This document shows positions 1 through 8,169 of a stretch of DNA of 64,000 nt, piece after piece. Under the pieces are notes generated by a model that saw only the letters and a list, made by a program, of their open reading frames with translations, did not search any database and had not been told where the DNA came from. Source of the stretch: Enterococcus ureilyticus. GTDB lineage: Bacteria; Bacillota; Bacilli; Lactobacillales; Enterococcaceae. Numbering within the stretch: position 1 is the first letter of the stretch; the number at the start of each line of letters is the position of its first letter. Position numbers and translations under genes: made by a program. The stretch covers positions 1 through 64,000 of the forward strand of contig NZ_MIKC01000003.1 in the NCBI RefSeq assembly GCF_001730315.1. Reading direction: 5' to 3'.

Positions 1-356
1 GACGACTTAATTCTAAAGGATATCAGGGTGTCTTTTCTATTATTTTGCATTAAAAAGATGCCGGTGATTTCTCACCAACATCAGAAAGTATAGAGCCATA
101 ACTCGTAGAGTTATGTCCCAGACTCTTTTTAGTAGTTCCAAGAACATTTGTTTTTTTGATATAGCTAAATATACTTACTTGGTATAAGTGTCTTACCTAC
201 TTTTATTAAGTTCATAACTAATATAAGTTGAAATTTATATTGATTGCTAGTTTTGAATAAATCTCATTTTTTTCTAATTAATTTCTTCTAAAACTATTGA
301 ATATATAATGTTAAGTGGTAAAATTAATTATATTAATGAAAAAAAGGAGTTATTTT
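1..356. other. Gene-free leader region with a short palindrome
   Basis: No coding region is recognised here. Bases 97-115 form a perfect inverted repeat (CATAACTC, 3-base spacer, GAGTTATG) followed by TCCCAGACTCTTTTT, which resembles a terminator or dispersed intergenic repeat. A TATAAT at 304-309 could be the -10 box of the following surface-protein gene; no good -35 box is visible. The segment may hold the end of an old insertion element, but this cannot be shown from the sequence alone. Confidence 0.4.
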
Positions 357-1451
357 ATGAAAAAGAAATTAAGTTTATTAGGGGTTACCTTATTATGTAG
401 CTCAGCGCTAGCTACAACTGTTACGTTACCGTCTAAAGTATTTGCAGAAGGAGCATCCACATCAGATTCGACATCAACTAATGATTTAGTCGCACAATTA
501 CAAGCTGTTATTGATGGAGCTAAACCTTATGTAGACTATACCAAGTATGAAAAAGGACCTGTAGATACGTTAAACATGTATATAGGATTTGCTGAAAGTG
601 ACATCACTAATGGATATATTTCAGAGACTACTCTACCAGGACATATTGATGCCATCAATAGTGCATTAGAACTTGTAAAATCTTCTCCCTTAGACGTAAG
701 TGAACCATCAAGTACAGAATCTACAAGTTCCAGCACTTCTGAATCTGAATCATCAAGTACAGAATCTACAAGCGCCAGCACTTCTGAATCTGAATCATCA
801 AGTACAGAATCTACAAGTTCTAGCACTTCTGAATCTGAATCATCAAGTTCAGATTCTACAAGCTCTAGCACTTCTGAATCTGAATCATCAAGTACAGATT
901 CTACAAGCTCTAGCACTTCTGAAGAACTTAAACCAACTATCAATGTTTCAGATAAAACAATGTATGTCGGTGATAAATTAACAGAAGAAGATATTTTGAA
1001 CTGGGCGACATTTGAAAATGTGGATGGTTTAAAAATTGGTTTTGAAGTTATTGGTGACCCAATTCAAGTATATAAAGTGGGAAATACTTTAGCTGAACCG
1101 GGTGTTCACCAAATTAGATATTATGTAGAGGCCACCACACGTGCTAGTCAAAAACGTTATTTAGCAGAAGAAACTATTACACTAACGATTAATAATAGAG
1201 GCATTACAGATACTACTTCTTCAACTACAACTAGTAGCTCTAGTTCAACGGGAATTACAAATACGACTAGTTCACCTGGAGCATATACCAAACCAACAGG
1301 TAAAACAACACCAATTAGTTCAGCTTCTGCAATTGCTGGATTGCCACAAACAGGAGAAACGAACTCACCATTGCTAACAGTAATTGGTTCTATGGCATTA
1401 CTAGCAGGTGGAGCTTATGTATTAACTCTTAAACGCAAAAAAAGTAACTAA
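357..1451 (+). CDS. Serine-rich LPxTG cell-wall-anchored surface protein
   Basis: This 364-residue secreted protein should be linked to peptidoglycan by sortase. A signal peptide (MKKKLSLLG, a hydrophobic core, then VFAEG) is followed by a predicted helical segment to about residue 112. Residues 116-190 are a low-complexity Ser/Thr/Glu spacer of 15-residue repeats. Residues 195-280 look like a beta-sandwich domain, beginning near DKTMYVGDKL. A second Ser/Thr linker precedes LPQTGE, a membrane helix and the tail KRKKSN. The ATG at 357 is chosen because AAGGAGT lies just upstream and the signal peptide begins there; an in-frame upstream codon at 315 would add 14 non-signal residues. A strong terminator follows. 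The ligand is unknown. The anchor is certain, the adhesin role is inference. Confidence 0.88.
   Translation: MKKKLSLLGVTLLCSSALATTVTLPSKVFAEGASTSDSTSTNDLVAQLQAVIDGAKPYVDYTKYEKGPVDTLNMYIGFAESDITNGYISETTLPGHIDAINSALELVKSSPLDVSEPSSTESTSSSTSESESSSTESTSASTSESESSSTESTSSSTSESESSSSDSTSSSTSESESSSTDSTSSSTSEELKPTINVSDKTMYVGDKLTEEDILNWATFENVDGLKIGFEVIGDPIQVYKVGNTLAEPGVHQIRYYVEATTRASQKRYLAEETITLTINNRGITDTTSSTTTSSSSSTGITNTTSSPGAYTKPTGKTTPISSASAIAGLPQTGETNSPLLTVIGSMALLAGGAYVLTLKRKKSN
702..926 (+). repeat. Five tandem 45-bp repeats encoding a Ser-rich spacer
   Basis: Five consecutive 45-bp units (15 codons each) encode variants of SSSTESTSSSTSESE. The units differ at a few positions (Ala for Ser, Asp for Glu), so they are old enough to have diverged. 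The unit length is a multiple of three, so gain or loss of units would change spacer length without breaking the frame. Confidence 0.9.
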
Positions 1452-1488
1452 TATCGTCATTTAACACAGTTGTAAACATAATCGTGAT

Positions 1489-1536
1489 TAACTAAAGTAG
1501 CCCACATATCTCTTGGTATGTGGGCTACTTTAGTTA
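1489..1536 (+). terminator. Strong intrinsic terminator
   Basis: A perfect 20-bp stem (arms 1489-1508 and 1517-1536) with an 8-base loop lies 38 bases after the surface-protein stop codon. It contains an A/T-rich base on both sides, so it may act in both directions. Confidence 0.85.
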
Positions 1537-1731
1537 ATATGATTTCTGAAAATTAAAAAATGTTCAATTTTAATGGTATGTTGACACGTTGCCTTTTTTC
1601 GGTAAAAATAGCAACATGCATTATGTACCAAAATATCTGAAGGTAAACGAAATAGTATTTTTTTAATTGAGCTTATTAATTTTAGGTGTAGTTATGTGGG
1701 GTCTATTCACTCTTATAAGAGCATCTAGAAA
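1537..1731. other. Gene-free remnant DNA
   Basis: No complete gene is seen. The frame around 1670-1770 reads LSLLILGVVMWGLFTLIRAS before a stop and overlaps the next small reading frame out of phase, which looks like a frameshifted small membrane protein. Confidence 0.35.
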
Positions 1732-1845
1732 ATGTATAGTGAAGTGGTTGAAGCTGTTTCAATAGTGATAATAATTCTTTGTGTACTATTGCGTGTTTCC
1801 GGAGTACTACTTTTCAAAAAGGATGATTCACTCTTTATAAACTAA
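1732..1845 (+). pseudogene. Remnant of a small membrane protein
   Basis: A 37-codon frame starts MYSEVVEAVSIVIIIL, contains one hydrophobic helix and ends FKKDDSLFIN. The hydrophobic stretch in the overlapping frame just upstream (1670-1770) suggests that both are pieces of one two-helix protein separated by a frameshift. No good ribosome site precedes the ATG. The 3' end overlaps repeat copy A, so the last residues may be foreign to the original gene. Function is unknown. Confidence 0.3.
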
Positions 1846-1935
1846 AAAAGACCTACCTTTGGGGAAGGTAGGAAAAGGAGTTAAAAATGAAAAAGTTTTA
1901 TTTGTTAGGGTTGTTTGTTAGGTATGAGTAAATAA
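1811..1935 (+). repeat. Accessory-region repeat, copy A
   Basis: This is one of three related copies (others at 8688-8826 and 10165-10310). It begins with TTCAAAAAGGATG, carries a hairpin CCTACCTT/AAGGTAGG (1852-1872) preceded by AAAAAAG (which would be the T-run of a minus-strand terminator), and ends with AAAAGGAGTTAAAAATG and the conserved stretch TTTTATTTGTTAGGGTTGTTT. In this copy a 14-codon frame, 1887-1931 (MKKFYLLGLFVRYE), has a good ribosome site and may be the stump of a signal peptide. Confidence 0.75.
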
Positions 1936-2027
1936 TACAATTCAAATTTGAATTAATTGTGATGAATTAGTATAGAATTTCTGAAATAAAAAAATTATTC
2001 CTCAAAAAGGATCGATAGCTGCATCGT

Positions 2028-2105
2028 ATGGAAGGTTTATTTGCAACAATTGGAGATTTTTTTAGTTCCGTAGCACTAGCAATGTATAGTAAGAAGAAAA
2101 AGTAA
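2028..2105 (+). CDS. Possible 25-residue peptide with a lysine tail
   Basis: A short frame begins MEGLFATIGDFFSSVALA and ends YSKKKK. It has one amphipathic or hydrophobic segment and a basic tail, a shape shared with small membrane-active peptides and with C-terminal ends of longer proteins. The only Shine-Dalgarno-like sequence (AAGGAT at 2007-2012) is about 16 bases upstream, too far to be convincing. It could equally be a gene fragment left by recombination at the CTCAAAAAGGATCG motif immediately upstream. Confidence 0.2.
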   Translation: MEGLFATIGDFFSSVALAMYSKKKK

Positions 2106-2138
2106 ATAATATTAAAAAAGAGTAATATGGAGGATACT

Positions 2139-2303
2139 GTGAAAAATAAAATAATAAGATATGTGGTGTTTTTTTTCTTGTTTTTTGTAGGATTGTATTT
2201 TTTCGTAGAAGAAAAAGATTTTCTTAAAACGATCCAACTATCAGTAATTTTGTTGATAGTAATTACATTGTCGGAAATCCTATTTCCAGATAAAAAAAGA
2301 TGA
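2139..2303 (+). CDS. Small two-helix membrane protein, unknown function
   Basis: A 54-residue protein starts at GTG 2139 with ATGGAGG six bases upstream; the ATG at 2127 is in frame but would use the ribosome site itself as coding sequence. Residues 8-22 (VVFFFLFFVGLYFFV) and about 30-48 (IQLSVILLIVITLSEILF) are membrane helices, joined by a charged EEKDF loop, with a basic C-terminus. It is too short for common ORF thresholds. It sits in a run of small unknown genes ending near the CAAAAAGGATC motif. No function can be assigned. Confidence 0.55.
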   Translation: MKNKIIRYVVFFFLFFVGLYFFVEEKDFLKTIQLSVILLIVITLSEILFPDKKR

Positions 2304-2347
2304 GTTATACCAAAAAGGATCAACAACTAAGAGAGGATAAGTCTTGT

Positions 2348-2416
2348 ATGGAAAATAAAACAAAATCAATAAATATAGCTAATACTCCTAAGAATAACAT
2401 GGAAGGAATTTTGTAG
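2348..2416 (+). CDS. Possible 22-residue peptide or leader
   Basis: A short hydrophilic frame (MENKTKSINIANTPKNNMEGIL) has GAGAGGAT about eight bases upstream and ends two bases before the next start codon. The tight coupling suggests either a translated leader or the remains of the 3' end of an upstream gene. It has no recognisable motif. Confidence 0.25.
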   Translation: MENKTKSINIANTPKNNMEGIL

Positions 2417-2418
2417 TT

Positions 2419-2910
2419 ATGGGAGAAGCAAGAAATAGAAAAATAACTGAGCTATACACCAAGAACTTCTATGGCAATTTTGTAATAAATTTAATTCTGA
2501 AAGGAAAACCAATAATTCAAATACTACCTGACGGAGTGGTAAGCAACTTTTCTAGAAAAACAATTTTTGTGCCTTGGTCCGAGATATTAACTATTTTTGA
2601 TGAAAATGTTTCAATCCCAGGAAGTCTTTCTTCCCAATATATAATTGGAATAACTGTATCCAACAAGTATGCTAAACTTAATTATAAAAATGCCCTTCCA
2701 ATAAAAAAAATCATTCGACAATCAAAACCGTTTAGATTTTCCGATGGAATTTCAGGGACAAAAGGTAACATAAAACTGAACCATGATTTTAGTAATGAAA
2801 AAGTTGTCTTATATATTAATCGCAAACAACTTCGAAATAAAGGGAAGGACCTATTTAGTATTTTGAAATCAAATCTAGAAGTTATTAAAACGGGCTATAC
2901 TTACAAATGA
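2419..2910 (+). CDS. Protein of unknown function, part of a duplicated family
   Basis: A 163-residue soluble protein with no signal peptide or membrane helix. The middle (IIQILPDGVVSNFSRKTIFVPWSEI) reads like alternating beta strands. GGAAGGA lies 11 bases before the ATG. Its last 30 residues (from NRKQ to KTGYTY) are repeated at 8838-8928, where the frame continues into a different C-terminus, so at least two related genes existed here. The 3' end here is probably a recombination joint, because a second coding frame without its start opens across the stop codon. Neighbours are other small unknown genes. Immunity-protein arrays have this look, but nothing in the sequence proves it. Confidence 0.6.
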   Translation: MGEARNRKITELYTKNFYGNFVINLILKGKPIIQILPDGVVSNFSRKTIFVPWSEILTIFDENVSIPGSLSSQYIIGITVSNKYAKLNYKNALPIKKIIRQSKPFRFSDGISGTKGNIKLNHDFSNEKVVLYINRKQLRNKGKDLFSILKSNLEVIKTGYTYK

Positions 2911-3067
2911 ACAAGTACAAATTCTAGTTGAAAGAGAAAAAATCTCAAAGGCTCTTTCAGGGAATGTTGACAAAGACTTAGAGAAATTGGAACAAATAGG
3001 AAAACTAATGAACAGATATAAAGCTTTACAGAAAAAAGAAGATAGAATTCCCAAAAACGATCACTAA
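2879..3067 (+). pseudogene. C-terminal gene fragment in another frame
   Basis: An open frame without a start codon reads from 2879, through LTNEQVQILVEREKISKAL, to RIPKNDH and a TAA at 3065-3067. It is strongly charged and helical, typical of a coiled-coil or HTH C-terminus, and overlaps the end of the preceding gene out of phase. This is best explained as the tail of a different gene joined here by recombination. It ends in CCAAAAACGATCACTAA, similar to other gene ends in this region. Confidence 0.4.
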
Positions 3068-3079
3068 AGGAGTAAACAA

Positions 3080-3322
3080 GTGGATAGTAAATATAGCGGT
3101 TATCGAGATAGAAATGGAAAACCATTGAATGATGGAGATAGTGTGTTGATTGAATTTTTTGAGAAAGGGTATTGGACAAAATACAATATAGTAAAAATAG
3201 TCGTTACAGAAGATGATGTTCTAGTTACCGACTATACAGATTATTGGTTTGCTCCTGCACCAACTCCCATAACAACTTTTATGAGAGCTCACAGTTTTAG
3301 ATTTACCAAAAGCGATCAGTAA
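3080..3322 (+). CDS. Small soluble protein of unknown function
   Basis: An 80-residue protein starting at GTG 3080, with AAAGGAG eight bases upstream. It opens MDSKYSGYRDRNGKPLNDGDSVLIEF and has a short beta-rich, SH3-like character (NGKPLNDGDSV, then VTDYTDYWF). It ends FRFTKSDQ, the coding version of the CCAAAAGCGATCAGTAA motif found at other gene ends here. The next gene follows after 16 bases, so the two are probably co-transcribed. No family was recognised. Confidence 0.55.
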   Translation: MDSKYSGYRDRNGKPLNDGDSVLIEFFEKGYWTKYNIVKIVVTEDDVLVTDYTDYWFAPAPTPITTFMRAHSFRFTKSDQ

Positions 3323-3338
3323 AGTAAGGAGATTAATA

Positions 3339-3662
3339 ATGATTATTCCATTCATTCCTTTTCTTGTATTTGTAGAAATAGGTATAATTCATATTTTGAT
3401 TTATTATTTAACGAACAGAGTATGGAAAAATTTAAAGTTTGGACCAAACTTATATATAACAGGTTTGCTATCAGGGGTGATTAGTTATGTGGTAGATTGG
3501 TATGGTATTTACCCATTTCTATTTGCTAGAATAACTGAGGGATTTATGCTGGGAATCGGATTATTTTTGTATATGTCTTGGGTAATAGTACCTGCATGTT
3601 ATTTGATAATGTTGAGTATTTTCTATCTAATCAAGAAAAGGCGAAAAAAATTGTTAGCTTAG
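3339..3662 (+). CDS. Small membrane protein of unknown function
   Basis: A 107-residue protein with about three membrane helices (residues 2-22, 38-55, 68-98) and a basic C-terminal tail (KKRRKKLLA). AAGGAGA precedes the ATG at a normal distance. It follows the 80-residue gene closely, in the same direction. A small soluble protein plus a small membrane protein can be a toxin-immunity or regulatory pair, but this is only a guess. The 170 bases after it contain no recognisable gene. Confidence 0.55.
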   Translation: MIIPFIPFLVFVEIGIIHILIYYLTNRVWKNLKFGPNLYITGLLSGVISYVVDWYGIYPFLFARITEGFMLGIGLFLYMSWVIVPACYLIMLSIFYLIKKRRKKLLA

Positions 3663-3835
3663 GAGTAAAAAAACGATTCATGTTTTTAAAAAGATCAGTA
3701 GAGAAGTATTGTGACAAAAGGATTAAGCGATTACTCCAAAAATGTTTAATCTTCTGCGAATGAACATGAATAACAGCTTAAAATAATCATGCCACATTTT
3801 TTATTATGATATACTATCTAATGAGGTGAAGGTAA

Positions 3836-4828
3836 ATGGTCAATATGAATGATGTTGCAAAAAAAGCAAACGTGTCTAGAGGAACTGTATCAAATTATGT
3901 CAATCACGTAAAAATCAAGCCAGAATTAGCTGCTAGAGTAGAAAAAGCAATTGAAGAGTTGAATTATATACCAAATCAAGCGGCTAGATCATTAAAAAAA
4001 CAAGAAAGTGACATCATTGTATTTATATTACCAACGATATGGACGCCATTTTTTTCTGAATTGGCATACTATATCCAATTAGAATTACAAATTCAAAATT
4101 TTAAAATGTTATTATGTAATTCTCAAAATGATTATAATTTGGAGTTAGACTATATAAAAATGGCGCAAGAACAGAAAGTCAAAGGAATTTTGACTATTTC
4201 CTACAGTGATATAGAACCCTATCTTATTTCAAACATACCGATTGTTTCAATTGAGCGTTATTTTAATAGTGCTATTCCATTTATAACAAGTGACAATTTT
4301 GGTGGCGCTAGACAAGCAGCAGAAGAATTGCATAAACGAGGTTCAAAACGACTGCTGTTGATTTTAAGAGAGTTACCTAATAATTTAGGTATTTTTGAAC
4401 GAATGAATGGTTTTATTGATTATTGTACTCATAATGAATTAGAATATGAAGTTTATTTAGATAAAGGAAACTCAATTGATTTTCCCAAAAGACTGGATCT
4501 ATTTCTAACTGAAAAATTTTCAGAGAATTGTCCTTTTGATGGGATTTTTACTGTAACAGATCGATATGCAGAATTTGTTTTTAATACATTTGCACATTTA
4601 CCGTGGTCGATTCCAGAAGATGTACAATTAGTTGGTTTCGATGGTGCTAGAAGCTTTTCTAATCAGTCATTGACTATTTCAACAATGTGTCAGGATGTGC
4701 GTGAGATTGCTCATTTAAGTGTGAAAGAGTTAGTGGAATTTGATGATAGCTTAGCTATACAAAAGAAACATATATTGCCAGTGAAGTTTACAGAATTTAA
4801 GACGACTAGAAAATTGGATGAAAAATAA
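3836..4828 (+). CDS. scrR: LacI-family sucrose operon repressor ScrR
   Basis: A 330-residue LacI/GalR-type repressor. Residues 4-50 form the helix-turn-helix and hinge (NDVAKKANVSRGTVSNYVN, ending IPNQAARSLKK), followed by a periplasmic-binding-protein-like effector domain. It precedes and reads toward the sucrose PTS and hydrolase genes, and two perfect LacI-type palindromes lie between it and scrA, so it should repress scrAB and release in response to a sucrose or fructose phosphate. The ATG at 3836 has GAGGTGA at 3822-3828; an in-frame ATG at 3845 is the alternative. A -10 TATACT lies at 3810-3815. A weak hairpin overlaps its stop codon. Confidence 0.85.
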   Translation: MVNMNDVAKKANVSRGTVSNYVNHVKIKPELAARVEKAIEELNYIPNQAARSLKKQESDIIVFILPTIWTPFFSELAYYIQLELQIQNFKMLLCNSQNDYNLELDYIKMAQEQKVKGILTISYSDIEPYLISNIPIVSIERYFNSAIPFITSDNFGGARQAAEELHKRGSKRLLLILRELPNNLGIFERMNGFIDYCTHNELEYEVYLDKGNSIDFPKRLDLFLTEKFSENCPFDGIFTVTDRYAEFVFNTFAHLPWSIPEDVQLVGFDGARSFSNQSLTISTMCQDVREIAHLSVKELVEFDDSLAIQKKHILPVKFTEFKTTRKLDEK

Positions 4829-4843
4829 ATCCAATTTTTTTGT
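4811..4843 (+). terminator. Intrinsic terminator overlapping the scrR stop codon
   Basis: Arms AAATTGGAT and ATCCAATTT flank an 8-base loop and lead into a T-run. The stop codon of scrR lies in the loop. It separates scrR transcription from the scrA promoter. Confidence 0.7.
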
Positions 4844-4853
4844 TTGAAAGCCC

Positions 4854-4907
4854 TTGCTTTTTTGGAACGTTCCAAGTATTATAATAATTATATATGGAAC
4901 GTTCCAA
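4854..4907 (+). promoter_or_regulatory. scrA promoter with two ScrR-type operators
   Basis: A -35 TTGCTT (4854-4859) and -10 TATTAT (4877-4882) are 17 bases apart. The perfect palindrome TTGGAACGTTCCAA (4862-4875) fills the spacer, and a second copy with core TGGAACGTTCCA lies at 4894-4907. The centres are 32 bases apart, about three helical turns, so two dimers could bind one face or form a loop. Confidence 0.85.
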
Positions 4908-4945
4908 AAATGGTTTTTTCTAAAACAATTAAGGAGATGAATAGT

Positions 4946-6382
4946 TTGGATTATAAAAAAATTGCTGAAGAAGTATTAGAAGGTGTCGGGGGAAAAGAAA
5001 ATATAGCGAATGCTGCTCATTGCGTTACGCGTTTACGCTTAGTATTGAATGATAGTAATAATTATAATAAAGAAACATTAGAAAATATCGAAGGCGTTAA
5101 AGGAGTATTTTTTAATAGTGGACAATTACAAATTATTTTTGGTACAGGAACAGTAGAAAAGGTTTTTGCTGCATTTCAAGAAGTTTCAGGGATAAAGGAA
5201 GCTTCATTGCAAGATGTAAAAGCCTCTGGAACGAAGCAACAGAATAAATTACAACAAGCATTTAAAGTATTCTCTGATATATTCATTCCAATCATTCCAG
5301 CTTTTGTTGGGGCGGCGATGATTTTAGGATTGAAGTCACTATTAACGACACAATTTGGCTTTTTAGGCGGATCAATGGCGGAGGAATGGCTTTGGGCGCA
5401 AGATTTAGCTAGTTTTCTAGGCGTTATTGCGACAACATTTGCTTATCTTCCTGTCTTAGTCATGTATTCAGCAACCAAACGATTTGGTGGAAATCCGATC
5501 TTGGGTTTAGTGTTAGGTTTTGTGATGATTACACCAGATTTGATGAATCGTAATGACTTTGTCTTGGGCAATTATGATACCCTATCCTCTTGGCATGTAT
5601 TTGGATTATCCATCCCACAAGTTGGGTTCCAAGGCGGCGTGTTTCCAGCAATTTTAACGGCATGGTTCTTATCAAAAACAGAAGCATTTGCGAAGAAAAA
5701 AACACCACAAGCGTTGAGTTTTATTTTGGTACCGACAGTTACGATCTTATTCTCTGCTCTTGCTTTATTCTTGGTATTTGGTCCGATCGGTAATGCAATC
5801 GGCACGGGATTAGGATGGATCATTGATATTCTATACAACAAAACAGGATTTGTGGGTGCCTTTGTTTTTGCAGCATTGCTTCAGCCACTTGTTGTAACGG
5901 GCACACAACACGCGATCCAGGCTATTGAAGCGCAATTAGTTGTAGCTACAGGATTCAACTACATTCAACCATTATGGTCCGTTTCAATCATCGCACAAGG
6001 TGGAGCAGCATTGGGCATGTTTTTCCTTGCGAAGAAAAATTCTAAGCGTCGTGAAACAGCAATGTCTAGCTTTGTTCCAACATTATTTGGTATTTCAGAA
6101 CCAGCTATTTTTGCAGTCAATTTACGTGACTCGATCATTCCATTTCTTGCTGCTTCATTTTCAGCAGGGATCGGTGGTGCTTTTATGAAAATATTTGATG
6201 TCAAAGCAACAAGTTTTGCTTTAACAGGTCTACCAGGTTTGACGATCGTATACCCGCCTAGATTGATCTTTTATATCATCGGAAATTTAATGGCATTTAT
6301 TTTACCAATTATTATTTTGATTGTTTGGAATCGCGTTAAAGGGGTAAAAGGAGCAGAAATAGGAAAAGGTAGTACCTTATAA
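4946..6382 (+). CDS. scrA: Sucrose-specific PTS transporter EIIBC
   Basis: A 478-residue PTS permease of the glucose superfamily that imports sucrose as sucrose-6-phosphate. Residues 1-90 are the IIB domain, with phosphocysteine C26 in AHCVTRLRL; the remainder is the IIC domain with about ten helices. There is no IIA domain, so it depends on a IIA encoded elsewhere. The start is TTG 4946, with AAGGAG nine bases upstream; the ATG at 4937 abuts that site, and longer frames would run through the operator. scrB follows after 26 bases. Specificity is inferred from the adjacent sucrose-6-phosphate hydrolase and ScrR. Confidence 0.9.
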   Translation: MDYKKIAEEVLEGVGGKENIANAAHCVTRLRLVLNDSNNYNKETLENIEGVKGVFFNSGQLQIIFGTGTVEKVFAAFQEVSGIKEASLQDVKASGTKQQNKLQQAFKVFSDIFIPIIPAFVGAAMILGLKSLLTTQFGFLGGSMAEEWLWAQDLASFLGVIATTFAYLPVLVMYSATKRFGGNPILGLVLGFVMITPDLMNRNDFVLGNYDTLSSWHVFGLSIPQVGFQGGVFPAILTAWFLSKTEAFAKKKTPQALSFILVPTVTILFSALALFLVFGPIGNAIGTGLGWIIDILYNKTGFVGAFVFAALLQPLVVTGTQHAIQAIEAQLVVATGFNYIQPLWSVSIIAQGGAALGMFFLAKKNSKRRETAMSSFVPTLFGISEPAIFAVNLRDSIIPFLAASFSAGIGGAFMKIFDVKATSFALTGLPGLTIVYPPRLIFYIIGNLMAFILPIIILIVWNRVKGVKGAEIGKGSTL

Positions 6383-6408
6383 AAAGAAGGGACGTCTGAG
6401 AGCGATTG

Positions 6409-7857
6409 ATGAGTAAAAAAATTGAAAAATATACATTTTATACGACGGAATGGCAAGAATATTTAAGTCAATTAGAAGAAAAAATAAACGAGAGCGCCTA
6501 TCTCCCAAAGTATCATTTATACCCCAAGACAGGCTTGATGAATGATCCAAATGGTTTGAGCTATTTTAATGGCAAGTATCAAGTATTTTATCAATGGTTT
6601 CCATTTGATTCTTTTCATGGAATGAAACATTGGGGCCATGCTACTTCAGAAGACTTAGTTAAATTCAAGGATGAAGGTTTTGCTCTTATTCCTGATGAAG
6701 AATATGAAAAAAATGGTGCGTATTCTGGTAATGCTTTCGAATACAATGACGAACTCTATTTGTTTTATACAGCGAACTATAAAACAAATACAGGGAAAGT
6801 AGCGAAGCAAGCTTTGGCGATCATGGATAAAAAAGGGACTATTACGAAATATCCGAAGAATCCAATCCTTGAGGGTGCACCGAAAGGATTTAGTCAAGAA
6901 TTAAGAGATCCTTTTGTTTTTGAGCGTAACAGTTCTTTTTATATGTTACTTGGCGGAGGTCGTTTTTTGGAGGGAGAACAAACAGGTTTCGGTGACATTG
7001 GTGAATTGCTTTTGTATAAGAGTACTAATTTAGTGGATTGGACGTATCAAGGAACGATTGATTTACCGATCGATAAAGGTTATATGTTAGAATGTCCGAG
7101 TCTTGTAACGATTGATGGAAAAGATGTTTTATTTCTATCACCGATGGGCTATGAGAAAGAAACGTATCGTTACCAAAATCGCTTTTCTTCCATTTATTTA
7201 GTAGGACAATTGGATGTTGAAAAAAGAACGTTTGCATTAGAGCATGTGGATGAGTTGGATGCTGGCTTTGATTATTATGCCCCTCAATCATTTTATGGAA
7301 AGAATCAGTTGCCATTAACTTTTGGTTGGTTTGGCTGTGGTGAGCAAGTGTATCCAATTGACACTGAAGGTTGGAAACATGGATTAACGACTGCACAAGA
7401 AATGAGACTAGTGGATGGAAAATTAAGACGTTTTCCAACAGAAGAAGTACAAAAACAGTTTACTGATAAACAAACAATAAGAACTAACCAACTTCTTTTA
7501 GAATATCCCTATTATCATCTTCAATTTGAATTGAACAAAGAACAAGAGTCGACTATTTGCTTTGGTACAAAAGATGATTTTTGGCAATTGAATTTAGATG
7601 AAAAAAAAGAAACAGTAACAATTGATCGTGGCCATTTAGCCAAAAAAATTGATACCGAATATGGTATGAAACGAACATGTGAAATAGCTGAATTAGCAAA
7701 TAATATCACAGTTGATGTGTTTGTTGATAATAGTTTTATAGAACTGTATTTGAATGAAGGCGAACGTGTTTTTAGTTTTAGGGTCTTCTTAGAATCAGAA
7801 CAAACCACTATTTCGTTTTCAAAAGAAACTGAAGCCACGTGGGCATATTTAAAATAA
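6409..7857 (+). CDS. scrB: Sucrose-6-phosphate hydrolase, GH32
   Basis: A 482-residue cytoplasmic GH32 enzyme that cleaves sucrose-6-phosphate into glucose-6-phosphate and fructose. The nucleophile motif MNDPNG includes D46. RDPFVF gives the transition-state-stabilising Asp, and ECPSL the acid/base Glu. The N-terminal five-bladed propeller is followed by a beta-sandwich. The length is normal. The start is ATG 6409; the overlapping TTG 6406 is less likely. No fructokinase gene follows, so fructose must be phosphorylated by an enzyme encoded elsewhere. A terminator lies 14 bases downstream. Confidence 0.93.
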   Translation: MSKKIEKYTFYTTEWQEYLSQLEEKINESAYLPKYHLYPKTGLMNDPNGLSYFNGKYQVFYQWFPFDSFHGMKHWGHATSEDLVKFKDEGFALIPDEEYEKNGAYSGNAFEYNDELYLFYTANYKTNTGKVAKQALAIMDKKGTITKYPKNPILEGAPKGFSQELRDPFVFERNSSFYMLLGGGRFLEGEQTGFGDIGELLLYKSTNLVDWTYQGTIDLPIDKGYMLECPSLVTIDGKDVLFLSPMGYEKETYRYQNRFSSIYLVGQLDVEKRTFALEHVDELDAGFDYYAPQSFYGKNQLPLTFGWFGCGEQVYPIDTEGWKHGLTTAQEMRLVDGKLRRFPTEEVQKQFTDKQTIRTNQLLLEYPYYHLQFELNKEQESTICFGTKDDFWQLNLDEKKETVTIDRGHLAKKIDTEYGMKRTCEIAELANNITVDVFVDNSFIELYLNEGERVFSFRVFLESEQTTISFSKETEATWAYLK

Positions 7858-7871
7858 TAGAGATCTCTCTG

Positions 7872-7914
7872 CGCATCTTGATAGATTTAGTCAAGGTGTG
7901 TATAGAGTTTTTTT
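7872..7914 (+). terminator. Terminator of the scr operon
   Basis: A ten-base-pair stem with G-U pairs (CGCATCTTGA with TCAAGGTGTG) is followed shortly by TTTTTTT. Confidence 0.75.
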
Positions 7915-8169
7915 GTGCGACTTTTTTTATGCATAACATTTTTACTCTGTCCTTGTGTTCAGCAGAAATTGAATCTGTCTGAAAGGTGTATAAGGGTGGG
8001 TTTATCTACTTATTTTGGTGAAAAATTGAAAAAAATGAATTTATTTGATTAACAAATGAACTCAAGGAGCGTAAAATAGTCTTATGAGAAGTGCTGACCG
8101 ACTGGCAAGATAATAAGGAAGAATATTTACTGAAAAAATAATTAAAAATGGGTATACGTTCTTAATAAC
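7915..8169. other. Gene-free stretch
   Basis: No gene, promoter or repeat could be supported. The sequence is AT-rich and leads into the relic of an ABC transporter gene. Confidence 0.4.

Noticed and set aside
536..981. Open frames in other phases and on the minus strand across the serine-rich gene
   Set aside because: They are produced by the 45-bp repeat, lack ribosome sites and give low-complexity Leu/Asp/Val proteins.
3578..3763. ORF of 61 codons overlapping the small membrane protein
   Set aside because: No ribosome site; it is an out-of-phase overlap with the gene at 3339.
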